Origin: Bacillus sp. B15-48
Lineage (GTDB): Bacteria > Bacillota > Bacilli > Bacillales > Cytobacillaceae
Assembly (NCBI RefSeq): GCF_016879755.1
Contig: NZ_WOFU01000003.1
Location: 434,001 to 498,000, forward strand
Length of the DNA: 64,000 nucleotides
Direction: 5' to 3'
A program made the position numbers and the translations under genes. Positions within the stretch are counted from its first letter, which is position 1, and every line of letters begins with the position of its first letter. Under the pieces are notes generated by a model. The model ran no database searches. It saw only the letters and a list, made by a program, of their open reading frames with translations, and was not told where the DNA came from. Positions 26,284-35,497 of this stretch are shown here, one piece after another.

Positions 26284-29200
26284 GCACACTCACCTCTTCA
26301 AAGGTTCTCAGCCCATCCTGTTTTTTTGCGGTTTCCAAAACGTGAGTATACATTTGCCTTGCGCTCTTATGTTTCGTCCGCTCGGTAAACATCTTCGTGC
26401 TGCCGATCATCACTAGCAGCTCCCTTGCTCTCGACAAAGCGACATTCAGCCTGCGGTAGTCTTTGGCAAAACCGATATCATCCTGCTTATGATCATGATT
26501 GCGCACCATACTTAACAGAATCACATCCATCTCCATGCCTTGGAATCGGTCCACGGTCCCGGTACGGATTGTTAAGTGCGGCAAACGCAACTCCTGTTGG
26601 AACATGCGGTCGATCCTTTTCACCTGTTCTCCGTAAAAACTGATGACCCCGATGCTCTTTTTCTCATCAGCTTCCATTCTGCCCGCTTGCTTTGCCTCCG
26701 CGGTGGCCGCGTTTAACTCCGTCAGCAATTCGCCAATTTTTTTCAGTTCGGCCGGGTTGTACAGGCTTTTTCCGCCTTTCATTCTTTCTTCAAAAAATGC
26801 AGGTTCGTTCGGCATATCCAGCCAAAGAAGATGATGGTTCCGTCCAATCAGCTGTGATGACAGCTTGTGGTCCCGGTCCCGATCGGAGTCGAGTAAGCCG
26901 CATTGCAGCCGTTCGTTTTCCTGCCTGTAAAATGGCGTAATGGTTTCCATAATATTTTTATGCATTCGATATTGAATCGCGAGCATCGTTTTATTGCTTT
27001 TCGGCAGGTTTTTAAACAATCGCTCAAACAGCGATTCGCTCAACAGCTTTTTCAATTCAGCCTTCCCCTCAAAATCATCACTTTCTTCGGCCATTGCCTG
27101 CAAGGTTTCCTCAAGAGTATCGTCTCCCAAAAGAGGCGGCAGCTGATGATGGTCGCCGACCAGGATGACTTTTTTCCCTTTCAGCATCGGCAAGAGAAGC
27201 TCCGGCGGGGTTGCTTTTGAGACTTCATCGATGATGACCACATCAAAAACAGGGTAGCTTTCCATAAAATCTTTCCGAGCTGAGGCCACACATGTTGTTC
27301 CAATCACATTTGCATGCTTCACATAAAGCTTCCGGATTTCATCCAGGTCATGGTCATTTGCTTCTTCCAGCAAGGAACGCCACACCCCCTGGATGGATTG
27401 GAACAGCGGAAGTTTTTCCCGTTCCTGTTTCAGCGACTCCCGGTTAAAAGAAACACTCGCCAGCTGCTTTAATACTTCTTCGTGTTCTTGTTCCGGTTCT
27501 AAAGAGAGGATTTCAGTCAGCGGGCTTCGTTCAGATTCTTTTGTATTGATTATGTTGGAAAGCTCTGCAAGCCGTGCTTCAATCTCCGTTTGTTTCTCCT
27601 CTGCTTCCTGCAACTGACGCACTTCCTGTTCCCGCTGCTGGCGATTTCTTTCAACCCGAAGCCTTGCTTCCTCATACTGCTCTTTCCTTTTCTGGAGTTC
27701 CAACGCTTTTGCTTCTTTTTCACGAATTAATTCCCTCGCATTTGAAATGATTGCGGTCGGTATCGTCATTCGTTTATTTTCCAGAGCAGTCAGCTTGGCC
27801 GTCTGCTCGTCCACCTCTCGCTGATACTTTTGCAGCATCATCCTATTCTCATCCAGGATAGGCTTCAGCTGGCTAATCAGCTCCTCCTTCAACTGCTGAA
27901 GGGCTTCGTGCGCCATTTTTTTATCTGCATCTTTAAGTTTTAGCTGGTCCGCTTTTTGCCAAATATAAGATTTCCTCGCATAAAGCCCCTTAAGAAATCC
28001 TGCTAGCCTCTGCGAATGAATCATTGATTTTTCTTTTAGCTCACGTCTCAGTTTGTCTAAAATCTGATCGATTTCAATCGCTGTCGCGGGCACGGGAGGC
28101 GCATTTCTCACTTCCTGCTGCAGTTGTCCGTATTGCTCCCCGAGCAACTGTTCAAGATAGGAAATCGCGCGGGATACTTTCTCATGATATTCCTTCAGCT
28201 TTTCCACCTGTTTCATTCTTTCGCGAAGATGGTCGAGCTTGACGATTGCTGACTGTATCTGCAAAGACCGGGTGAAGTTTTGCTCCAAAATGATCCACTT
28301 CAAGCTGTCGATTTTTTTTGCAGTCGTTATTCGATCGGTTAGAGCACCCTTCTCTTTCGCCGCCTCTTTCCACTTCTCCCATTCAGCCGAAACCTGGTCT
28401 TTCAGTTGTTTCGTTTCATGGATTTCGTCCTCAAGCTCCTGAGTGGCCACACTTTCACGCAGTCGTACCATCTCTTGCTGGATGGCTTCCAGCTCTTTTC
28501 GGATCACTTCACTATCAGGCTTATCAACGAGAAAAGCTTCGTCTTTTTCAATGGTGTCATTCACCAAGCGAAGCGACTGTTGAAGTTTCTCTAAAAACTG
28601 ATTAACTGCTTGCCTCTCTTGTTTTTCAACTTGAAGGTGCTTTTTATGATGATCAATAACGGCCTGAATTTCACTAAACTGTTGCTGGGCATTCTTTTTC
28701 GCTTCAAGCGCTGCTTCCACTCGTGCCAGCTTGAGCTGAAGCTGATTTTGTTCCTGCTCATTCGCCGCCCATTCCGCTTCAATCTGTGATTCCCGCCGTT
28801 TACGGGCTTCAAATTGGCTCGAAACTTCTTTAAGCGTATGGTCTTTCCAATACTGCCCGACATTTTCTTCAATGAATTTTTTGCCCTCTTCCTCAATGCT
28901 TTCCGTCCGTCCGACCCGGAGAATCCGGATATCCTTGTTTGCCAGCAATCGGCCGAGGGCATTGTCGACCGCCAAATTCGACTGCGAAGCAACCAGGGTT
29001 CGCAGCCCGGCCTTCGCATTTTGTAGGCAGATTTCAGAAATAACCGTCGTCTTGCCTGTTCCAGGCGGCCCTTGAATCACATATAAGTCTTCTGCACTCA
29101 TAGCACCTGTAACCGCTGCGCGCTGAAACTCGTTCAATCGGTTGTGAAACTGCAGCTTTGCCAACGTTTTGATTTCTTTAACGGGAGGCTTGTTTTCAAA

Positions 29201-30058
29201 TAAAAGACGTTCCAGTTCGGGGTTTGCCGCCAAACCATTTTCGAGTTGCTTAAACCCTTGCCGCAGCCTTTTCACCTGGCTTAACGTGGCAAAATTGCTG
29301 AAGATGACTTCCCTTGGGTGCCGATCAAGCCGCTGCGTACGGGCTTGTTCCTCCATATAACCGTGCAATTCTACTTCAACCGTGGAAGCCGAGCGATTCG
29401 CTTTCAGGACTTTGCCGATATCCTGGTCGATGCCCTTTAGCTTGACGCTCATATCTTTGAGCGATTTCCATTCCTTTTCATTCATCTGGCAGCCCGTGAT
29501 TTTTACCCGGCTGAAATTATCATTAAAAATAAGCGCGGAGTAACGGGATGTGATATCAGGTATATCCGCCGACTGCTCCTGGATTTTCAGGTAGCCTTCC
29601 CAACTCGCAATCCGCTTTTTCACGTACAAGGAACTTTCCTGCGCAACCGGCATGTTGTGAATGGAGTTCAGTAACCCAACCGGCAAAGGTCCGCCGCTTT
29701 GAGCATTCAAGTCAAACGCGAGATCTGCCGGAAGCCGCCAATTGGACGCCACCGGAATATGCTTCGGCCTCGTTGTCACATTGGTGGCAACCAATCGATC
29801 CGGCTTCACCAAACAATGCAGCACAACAACAAAGCGATTGACCTTCTTAGCCAGTCTTTCGTTTCTCTCGAGATCAAAAAACAAGGCAGCCGAAACAAGG
29901 CCGTCTGCCGACTGCGGATACTTTTCGATATAAACATGAAAGGATTTCTCCAATAAAAAAAACGATCGCTCGTCCAGCCCAAGCTCTCGTACTTTATCCT
30001 TTGCCTTATTCGTCAAAGTCAACGGACAACGATATGGCGTATTTTGTGTTTTTATCAT
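26276..30058 (-). CDS. SF1 (Upf1/Dna2-like) helicase with ~500-residue coiled-coil insert
   Basis: A 1260-residue ATPase. After an N-terminal region of about 320 residues without a recognised domain comes motif I GPPGTGKTTV (about 327-336) and Ia (LVASQSNLAVDNALG). About 520 residues of heptad-like Glu/Lys/Gln-rich sequence follow before motif II FDVVIIDEVSKATPPE near 943, motif III LVGDHHQLPP, motif V TVDRFQGMEMDVILLS and motif VI RRLNVALSRAREL. A long coiled coil between motifs I and II recalls SMC/Rad50 architecture grafted on an SF1 helicase. It starts at ATG with AGGTGG upstream and overlaps its partner gene. GC-rich codon use hints at transfer. A role in DNA repair or defence is likely but unproven. 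Confidence 0.8.
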   Translation of the reverse strand: MIKTQNTPYRCPLTLTNKAKDKVRELGLDERSFFLLEKSFHVYIEKYPQSADGLVSAALFFDLERNERLAKKVNRFVVVLHCLVKPDRLVATNVTTRPKHIPVASNWRLPADLAFDLNAQSGGPLPVGLLNSIHNMPVAQESSLYVKKRIASWEGYLKIQEQSADIPDITSRYSALIFNDNFSRVKITGCQMNEKEWKSLKDMSVKLKGIDQDIGKVLKANRSASTVEVELHGYMEEQARTQRLDRHPREVIFSNFATLSQVKRLRQGFKQLENGLAANPELERLLFENKPPVKEIKTLAKLQFHNRLNEFQRAAVTGAMSAEDLYVIQGPPGTGKTTVISEICLQNAKAGLRTLVASQSNLAVDNALGRLLANKDIRILRVGRTESIEEEGKKFIEENVGQYWKDHTLKEVSSQFEARKRRESQIEAEWAANEQEQNQLQLKLARVEAALEAKKNAQQQFSEIQAVIDHHKKHLQVEKQERQAVNQFLEKLQQSLRLVNDTIEKDEAFLVDKPDSEVIRKELEAIQQEMVRLRESVATQELEDEIHETKQLKDQVSAEWEKWKEAAKEKGALTDRITTAKKIDSLKWIILEQNFTRSLQIQSAIVKLDHLRERMKQVEKLKEYHEKVSRAISYLEQLLGEQYGQLQQEVRNAPPVPATAIEIDQILDKLRRELKEKSMIHSQRLAGFLKGLYARKSYIWQKADQLKLKDADKKMAHEALQQLKEELISQLKPILDENRMMLQKYQREVDEQTAKLTALENKRMTIPTAIISNARELIREKEAKALELQKRKEQYEEARLRVERNRQQREQEVRQLQEAEEKQTEIEARLAELSNIINTKESERSPLTEILSLEPEQEHEEVLKQLASVSFNRESLKQEREKLPLFQSIQGVWRSLLEEANDHDLDEIRKLYVKHANVIGTTCVASARKDFMESYPVFDVVIIDEVSKATPPELLLPMLKGKKVILVGDHHQLPPLLGDDTLEETLQAMAEESDDFEGKAELKKLLSESLFERLFKNLPKSNKTMLAIQYRMHKNIMETITPFYRQENERLQCGLLDSDRDRDHKLSSQLIGRNHHLLWLDMPNEPAFFEERMKGGKSLYNPAELKKIGELLTELNAATAEAKQAGRMEADEKKSIGVISFYGEQVKRIDRMFQQELRLPHLTIRTGTVDRFQGMEMDVILLSMVRNHDHKQDDIGFAKDYRRLNVALSRARELLVMIGSTKMFTERTKHKSARQMYTHVLETAKKQDGLRTFEEVSVHG

Positions 30059-30170
30059 CTGTCCACCTGCTTTTTATAAACAAAACACTTTTTATCTAAT
30101 CAATATATGACCTGGTTATTATATCATAATGTTTGGCGGATGGAGCGGGCGGTTTGTTGGACAATTTTGG

Positions 30171-30233
30171 GTCGGGGAATGGATGTATGTCTAGAAAAAA
30201 GGAAATAGAAGCACAGGGTACGTCCCTATGCTT
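30171..30233. repeat. long dispersed repeat with family C palindrome
   Basis: GGGAATGGATGTATGTCTAG and the following bases, then GAAGCACAGGGTACGTCCCT/ATGCTTCCC. About 55 bases match 33348-33398. A second, shorter GGGAC-type hairpin follows (30278-30305). No gene lies in 30059-30400. Confidence 0.7.
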
Positions 30234-30400
30234 CCCACCTATGCTTCCACAAGACAAGATCCATTCTTACACTTCTTCAGGGACAACGTACCTGTCCCTG
30301 TGTCCCTTCCCCCTATTTTCTGGTAATATAATGATAACTAAACCAATTGGAGTGCGGTTTGACACCAGGTTTGTAAATCAAGAAGAGGAGAAAGTCAAAA

Positions 30401-31177
30401 ATGGGTGAGATTTTAATTGTCGATGATGATCTTAAAAGTATACAAATATTTAGGTCAGTTGTTTCAGAAAGCAAATTTAACTTTTTATCAATCTATGAAG
30501 CAGAATCTGCTGAAGAAGCGATGGTTTATTTAAAACAAAAGCAGCCTCAAATAATGGTTCTTGATCTCTCACTGCCGGATGAGGATGGGATGGTACTAGG
30601 GAAAAAAGCTCTTGAAATTTACCCGCATTTACCTGTTGTCGTTCTTACACAACTTCAAACTTTTGACACTATTCAAAACTGTATTAATGCCGGTTTTTCA
30701 GGGTATCTTTTAAAGTCAACATTTAAAAGTAATATCCTAGCACTTTTCGACCGTTTCTTAACAATCAGCTTTGTTCTAAAAGGGGATGAAATTTTAGATC
30801 GTACACCCACCACAAAAAAAGCCTTTGAATTAGATTTAGCTAACCCGATAGAAACGGCAACTAAATATATACAACTAAATTTTTTTGAACCACTAACATT
30901 ATCAGAGGTTGCTAACCTCGTCTATTTAAGTCCTTCCCATTTCAGTCGTAAGTTTAAAGATGCGGTCGGTTTAAATTTTGTAGAATACCTAATAAAGTTT
31001 CGGATAAAAAAAGCAAAAAAGCTATTACAAATAACGCAATTGCCATTGGAAGTGATATCTAATCATTGTGGATTTTCTAGCGCAGCTCACTTTTCGGCAA
31101 CTTTCAAAAAAATAGAAGGAGTATCTCCTCGTGTCTACAGAAAATTGTATTCCGAATTGACAGAAAATGTAGAATAG
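30401..31177 (+). CDS. response regulator, REC plus AraC-type HTH
   Basis: A 258-residue two-component regulator. The receiver domain (1-120) has acidic residues at 8-10, the phospho-acceptor Asp55 (MVLDLSLPD), a switch Thr in VVVLTQL and Lys105 (YLLKS). The C-terminal AraC/XylS domain (about 155-250) has two helix-turn-helix units, LTLSEVANLVYLSPSHFSRK and LPLEVISNHCGFSSAAHF. GAGGAG precedes the ATG. No histidine kinase is adjacent, so it is an orphan here. The permease gene 164 bases downstream on the same strand is the likely target. Confidence 0.9.
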   Translation: MGEILIVDDDLKSIQIFRSVVSESKFNFLSIYEAESAEEAMVYLKQKQPQIMVLDLSLPDEDGMVLGKKALEIYPHLPVVVLTQLQTFDTIQNCINAGFSGYLLKSTFKSNILALFDRFLTISFVLKGDEILDRTPTTKKAFELDLANPIETATKYIQLNFFEPLTLSEVANLVYLSPSHFSRKFKDAVGLNFVEYLIKFRIKKAKKLLQITQLPLEVISNHCGFSSAAHFSATFKKIEGVSPRVYRKLYSELTENVE

Positions 31178-31341
31178 AGCAAAAATGTATAAGTGTTATC
31201 ACAAAAATCTAAAACTAAACCACATGAAAGTTTCGTACTATAGTAAAAAGCAAAAGAATTCTTCTACTGGGAGGGGTGTGTGTGGAAATATCAAAATTTT
31301 AAAAGATTTTAAAATATTATTTTTTCAGACGGAGGACAAGT

Positions 31342-32715
31342 ATGCAAATTTACAAGCGCAAAGAGGGTCAAGAACAGCCATATTGGGCGGCTGGACCGTT
31401 TAAAATTAGGTTGCCTTTTATTCACTACCGTTGGGAGTCAGCTGAATTTGTTCAAGCTTTAATTATGTTTGTGGTAAGTCTTGGGATGATTCCACTATTA
31501 ACCGAATATTTAGGATTACCTTATGAAGTTACCTTGGCCTATGTATTTATTGGCGGAATTGGATTTATACTTCCTAGTTTGCTAGGAGTAGCGATGGTAC
31601 CCGGGTGGATTACACCAGCTATTCCTGTTGTTCTCTTATTTTTAGGTGATTTTCAACCTGGTCCTGAATCCATTCAAGCACTGTTTGCCTTACAATTTAT
31701 TGTCTTTCTCATTTTCTTTATTATGGGAATAACGAAGCTGGGCGAAAAATTAGTTGAACTTGTCCCTAATTCCCTTAAGGGAGGGATTTTAATTGGTGCA
31801 GGGCTCGCAGCATTAATGGGAGAAATTCAACATGGCGGGCGGTTAATGAATACGCCTATCTCTTTGATTCTCGGTAGTTTAATTGCCTTTTATCTCTTAT
31901 TCTCGTTATCATTTAAGAATCTAGTAAAGGAAAATAAAATCGCAAAATTTGTGGCTAACTATGGTCTGGTTCCAGCTATGATCAGTGCGATGATTATCGG
32001 CTGGATATTTAGTGAGTATCCGCTGGCAAATATTGAATGGGGAATCACTCAACCTGCATTTAAAGAAATGTGGAGCTATCTGCCGTTTACGGTTGGTTTT
32101 CCTTCATTTCAGATATTTTTATTAGCAGTTCCTACAGCAATCATCGCTTATATTATTTCATTTGGTGACATGATTGTCGGTAAGACACTTTTACAGAAAG
32201 CTGAAAAAGTGCGAAATGATGAGGCAATTGATTCAAATGTGAATAGAGTACATATTGTTACGGCGATTAGAAATCTGCTCCACGCTTTTTTTGCCCCATA
32301 TCCAGGGTTAGCAGGGCCACTTTGGACACCTGTTCATGCAACAATCATTGAACGTTATAAATATGGCCGTAAAGCAATGGACTCAATCCATAGTGGAATG
32401 GGTACGTTCTGGATTGCTGGTTTCATCGCATTATTAGTTTTGCCGCTTGTTAGCTTATTCCAGCCAGTTCTCCCAATCGCTTTATCATTAACGTTAATTA
32501 TCACAGCCTATGTTTGTATTAGTGTTGGTGTTGAACAGGTTCATACTACAGCAGAGCGCGGTGTTGCTGGAATAATGGCTGTTGTCTTAGCGGTACACGG
32601 TGCAACATATGGCCTTATCGCAGGACTGGTCTTATATTTCTTAATTGAAAAAACTAGCTTATTTACTAGCAAGTCTGTTAAAGATGAAGAAAAGGCCGAA
32701 GAAAAGGCTAGCTAA
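31342..32715 (+). CDS. NCS2/xanthine-uracil-like membrane transporter
   Basis: A 457-residue protein with about 12-13 hydrophobic segments and a charged C-terminal tail (KDEEKAEEKAS). The layout is like solute carrier/NCS2-type permeases: GGIGFILPSLLGVAMVPGWI in the first third and SFGDMIVGKTLLQKAEK in the middle. No close family is certain. GGAGG lies upstream of the ATG. The response regulator in front suggests induction by an outside signal. A clear terminator follows. Confidence 0.72.
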   Translation: MQIYKRKEGQEQPYWAAGPFKIRLPFIHYRWESAEFVQALIMFVVSLGMIPLLTEYLGLPYEVTLAYVFIGGIGFILPSLLGVAMVPGWITPAIPVVLLFLGDFQPGPESIQALFALQFIVFLIFFIMGITKLGEKLVELVPNSLKGGILIGAGLAALMGEIQHGGRLMNTPISLILGSLIAFYLLFSLSFKNLVKENKIAKFVANYGLVPAMISAMIIGWIFSEYPLANIEWGITQPAFKEMWSYLPFTVGFPSFQIFLLAVPTAIIAYIISFGDMIVGKTLLQKAEKVRNDEAIDSNVNRVHIVTAIRNLLHAFFAPYPGLAGPLWTPVHATIIERYKYGRKAMDSIHSGMGTFWIAGFIALLVLPLVSLFQPVLPIALSLTLIITAYVCISVGVEQVHTTAERGVAGIMAVVLAVHGATYGLIAGLVLYFLIEKTSLFTSKSVKDEEKAEEKAS

Positions 32716-32754
32716 TTTTTGAGGCCACTGAATAAGGTCCCTTAAATTTAGCAT

Positions 32755-32870
32755 CGTGTTAATACTTAGCTGTTGATTTCCGTTCCAGGCGGCTTCGTTT
32801 CTGTGAACGAGCGGTAATCCGCAGGAGTCTGCGCCGCCTTCCATTTCATTCACAGGCTCCTTAACCTTGA
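32755..32870. repeat. Bacillus-type dispersed intergenic repeat
   Basis: TTAGCTGTTGATTTCCGTTC, CAGGCGGCTTCG and a palindromic CGGCG segment. It resembles a short repeat common in Bacillaceae genomes that I recall but cannot search here. Confidence 0.4.
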
Positions 32871-32878
32871 TTAATTTT

Positions 32879-32923
32879 AAAAAGGTATGATTCCTTATAT
32901 TTCTAGGGAATTATACCTTTTTT
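32879..32923 (+). terminator. terminator of the permease gene
   Basis: AAAAAGGTAT-G-ATTCC, loop, GGGAAT-T-ATACCTTTTTT: a strong hairpin with a T-run, 160 bases after the stop. Confidence 0.8.
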
Positions 32924-33041
32924 GCTGTATGAAAAACGTTGCCTGCCCCCTGGTCAAAGAATGATCTTTACAAATTGTACTAGGGGCAGGCTTGTAGTGC
33001 ACCACGAGGGACGCGGTACCTGTACCTGTCCCCGCGTCCCG

Positions 33042-33345
33042 TTAGACCAAGACTTTTTGAGGGGCACCTGTAACCATGTCCGTCACACTTAATGAAACCG
33101 TATCACCTATTTTAAGAGAGCTGCGAATGTCGGTAACGAATTGAATTTCTTGCCCATTGATACTGACGTTACAATGCATTTCACGGCCTTGGAACAATAG
33201 ATTTTTCACTTCTCCAAAGAGTCCGTTCCGATCTTGGGTGATTTGGAATTGTTCTGGGCGAATCGGACAAATATTAGACCGTTTGAAGGATGCATCGACA
33301 TTTGGCAGATACCAACGGGCGGATGGTGCATCATTAACACGGGAA
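33042..33345 (-). pseudogene. C-terminal fragment of an ABC ATPase (TOBE domain)
   Basis: The minus strand is open for about 100 codons ending KIGDTVSLSVTDMVTGAPQK and a stop. ICPIRPEQFQI and the VKNLLFQGREMHCNVSING segment are typical of the TOBE part of PotA/MalK-like ATPases. The ATPase domain is missing. The fragment is cut off at the long dispersed repeat (from about 33348), so recombination at that repeat probably removed the rest. Confidence 0.7.
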
Positions 33346-33524
33346 CGGGGAATCGATGTATGTCTAAAAAAAAGGAGATAGAAGCACAGGGTACGTCCGA
33401 GACCAGTGAAAAAGTAGTGTTTTTTTGAGAAATAATTAAATGGAGGTAACTCCAGAAGGGAAATTTAAATTTTTATATTATAAAATGATACTAAATACTG
33501 GGTAATTCCAGTTATTTACTCTTA

Positions 33525-34994
33525 TTAAGCGGATACTATCGCTGCTATCCGCTTAATATTTACTGCAATGGCAGCTAATTTAGATTGTTTAGACACGCTT
33601 AATAGACCATATCCCCTTGCTCGGGATAGGCCATGGAAACGTTTGAGTTCCGCATTTTCCCCTTCGATGGAAGCTCTTTTCTTATATTTTTCTTTAAACT
33701 CTTCTGTCTTTTGATATTGAGACATTTCGTAGAATTCTGCCGTATTCATACCAACGGTTAATATTCTACGAGCAGTGTTTTTTGCGCACAAATCATGTAA
33801 AGGGCATTCCTTACACTGTTTAATGTCAAAGTAATATTTATAGCCCTCTCTTACACCGTCCTTTCTTTTAGACGTAAAGTGTTTCTTTTTGACTGTTGTG
33901 TTTCCTTGACTGCATTGCCATTCGTCAGCGTCTTTGTTATATGAAAATTCTTCTTCATCAACACGGTAAACGGTAGAGCTGACAGGAATAAAAGGTTTAG
34001 CTTCTATCGCCTGGACTTCGTCCAGAATTGGCTTTCTAAAGTACGCTTTATCTCCATACACTTCTTTAACTTTCACGCCACCTTTTTGTGTTTGGTCGAG
34101 CATTTCTTTTGTATGACTACCATCTACATTAGAACCATCAGCTGTTCGAACCGAAGTAATAATACGTTCATCTGTGGTCATCATAATCTCTGTTTTATAT
34201 CCGAAAAAAGATTGAGTTTTGCTTTTACGTCCTACCCTTGCATCTTCATCGACAATGGAACGGATTCCTTTTTGATTAATGAACTTTGGGTCATAAATAA
34301 TGTCTTTTGCTTTTTGAATCCACTGATTGGTTAGTTCTTCATTGTCCGTGGTTTGCTTTTCAACTAACTCAATGACTTCTTCTAAATAAGATTGCATCAC
34401 AGCTTTCGCTTCACGGTGATCGGCTATTTCCTTATAATTCGGTACTTCAGGCAAATTTTCAATCTGCTGTTCTGTTTCTTTTTCATATGTATAAATAATC
34501 ATTCTGGCTAGGTGTTTCATTAAACGTTCAGGCGTTTTCTTAATCGTATTGGCCATAATGTGAGTGGCATCTAGACTGACACTACTCCCTTTTAGAATTC
34601 CTTTTTCTACACATTGTCTAACCATTTCCGTAAGGATATCATCGAGTGTGTCGTCGCCAAGACGGTGTTTTCTAAATTTTGAAAGTAGACTTTTATCTGG
34701 TAGGGAATCTTCTGGATTGATGCCAATAAAGTACATATAAGCTAGATTTAAGCTAGCTTCCATTCGAATCTTTTCATCTGATAAATTATATAAGTGTTGC
34801 AGAAAGAGGAGTTTACACATCATTTCTGGTTCTTTTGCCGGACGTCCGAATTCTTTGCAGTAGGTATCTTCTAATAAAATATTAATAAAACTAAAATCAA
34901 CGACAGTAGAGATGACTTTAAGGATATGATTTTCTGGAATTTTATCGTATAATACAGAGTGAAAACTATATTGCTTTGGATCATTTCGAAGCAT
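33525..34994 (-). CDS. IS1182-family transposase
   Basis: A DDE transposase of 489 residues. The N-terminal region has FGRPAKEPEMMCKLLFLQHL and SLPDKSLLSKFRKHRLGD, as in IS1182/IS5-like families. The catalytic core has SLDATHIMANTIKK, then DGSNVDGSHTKEM and EVYGDKAYFRKP, and a C-terminal RASIEGENAELKRFHGLSRA holds the Glu region. A Cys cluster (QCKECPLHDLC) is typical of the family. The frame is uninterrupted, so the copy may be active. Confidence 0.92.
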   Translation of the reverse strand: MLRNDPKQYSFHSVLYDKIPENHILKVISTVVDFSFINILLEDTYCKEFGRPAKEPEMMCKLLFLQHLYNLSDEKIRMEASLNLAYMYFIGINPEDSLPDKSLLSKFRKHRLGDDTLDDILTEMVRQCVEKGILKGSSVSLDATHIMANTIKKTPERLMKHLARMIIYTYEKETEQQIENLPEVPNYKEIADHREAKAVMQSYLEEVIELVEKQTTDNEELTNQWIQKAKDIIYDPKFINQKGIRSIVDEDARVGRKSKTQSFFGYKTEIMMTTDERIITSVRTADGSNVDGSHTKEMLDQTQKGGVKVKEVYGDKAYFRKPILDEVQAIEAKPFIPVSSTVYRVDEEEFSYNKDADEWQCSQGNTTVKKKHFTSKRKDGVREGYKYYFDIKQCKECPLHDLCAKNTARRILTVGMNTAEFYEMSQYQKTEEFKEKYKKRASIEGENAELKRFHGLSRARGYGLLSVSKQSKLAAIAVNIKRIAAIVSA

Positions 34995-34997
34995 GAA

Positions 34998-35057
34998 AAA
35001 AACCCCCTAATGGTTTGGTATTTGGTCGTACTAATTATACCATTTAGGGGGTTTTTT
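34998..35057. terminator. stem-loop inside the IS1182 end
   Basis: AAAAACCCCCTAA-TGGT ... ACCA-TTTAGGGGGTTTTTT directly upstream of the transposase start. It may stop outside transcription entering the transposase gene, a common IS self-control. Confidence 0.65.
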
Positions 35058-35147
35058 CGTTATCAATAAAGTAATAGATTTAGTGATTGACTTTAATAAG
35101 TTTTCCGGAGGAAAACAGTAGACTTTTTCACCAGTCTCGGTACGTCC

Positions 35148-35497
35148 CTATGCTCCACCTCCTATGCTCCACCTTGATTAGTGCTTTTTTCCCTTTTAAT
35201 GATTGCATCTTGAACATCCCTTCATAAAAAGTACGTTTCCCCCATTCTAACGATTAATTTTGGTTAGTACAAAGCATACGCAATCCCATGGGTGATGATG
35301 GAATAATTATGAAGAGATCAGCCATTGCAGACGCGAACTATTTTTATATATAAACCTTGTAATTTCACAAAAACAAATCTATTTCCCTGAAGTAAGGCTA
35401 GCCTCAAACAGATCAATAATGGCCAATAAGCGTTCGACCTCGCGAAAAGTGTGGTCCGCAAGCTATGAAAAAACCATCCTACCAATGAAACTTTCAG
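35148..35497. other. intergenic, rest of split palindrome and no gene
   Basis: It begins with the right half of the family C repeat (CTATGCTCC twice). After that no ORF with a ribosome-binding site, repeat or hairpin of note was seen. Confidence 0.4.

Larger units (their letters stand above)
33399..35138 (-). mobile_element. IS1182-family insertion sequence
   Basis: A 1740-bp element. Imperfect terminal inverted repeats are GAGACCAGTGAAAAAGT (left) and GAGACTGGTGAAAAAGT (right, reverse complement). It is flanked by direct copies of GGTACGTCC (33390-33398 and 35139-35147). Both flanks belong to one family C palindrome, which the element split. It carries one intact transposase gene and appears complete. 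Confidence 0.9.

Noticed and set aside
28591-29019. 142-codon frame inside the helicase gene
   Set aside because: Same-strand shadow in another frame with Arg/Lys-rich composition, no start context.
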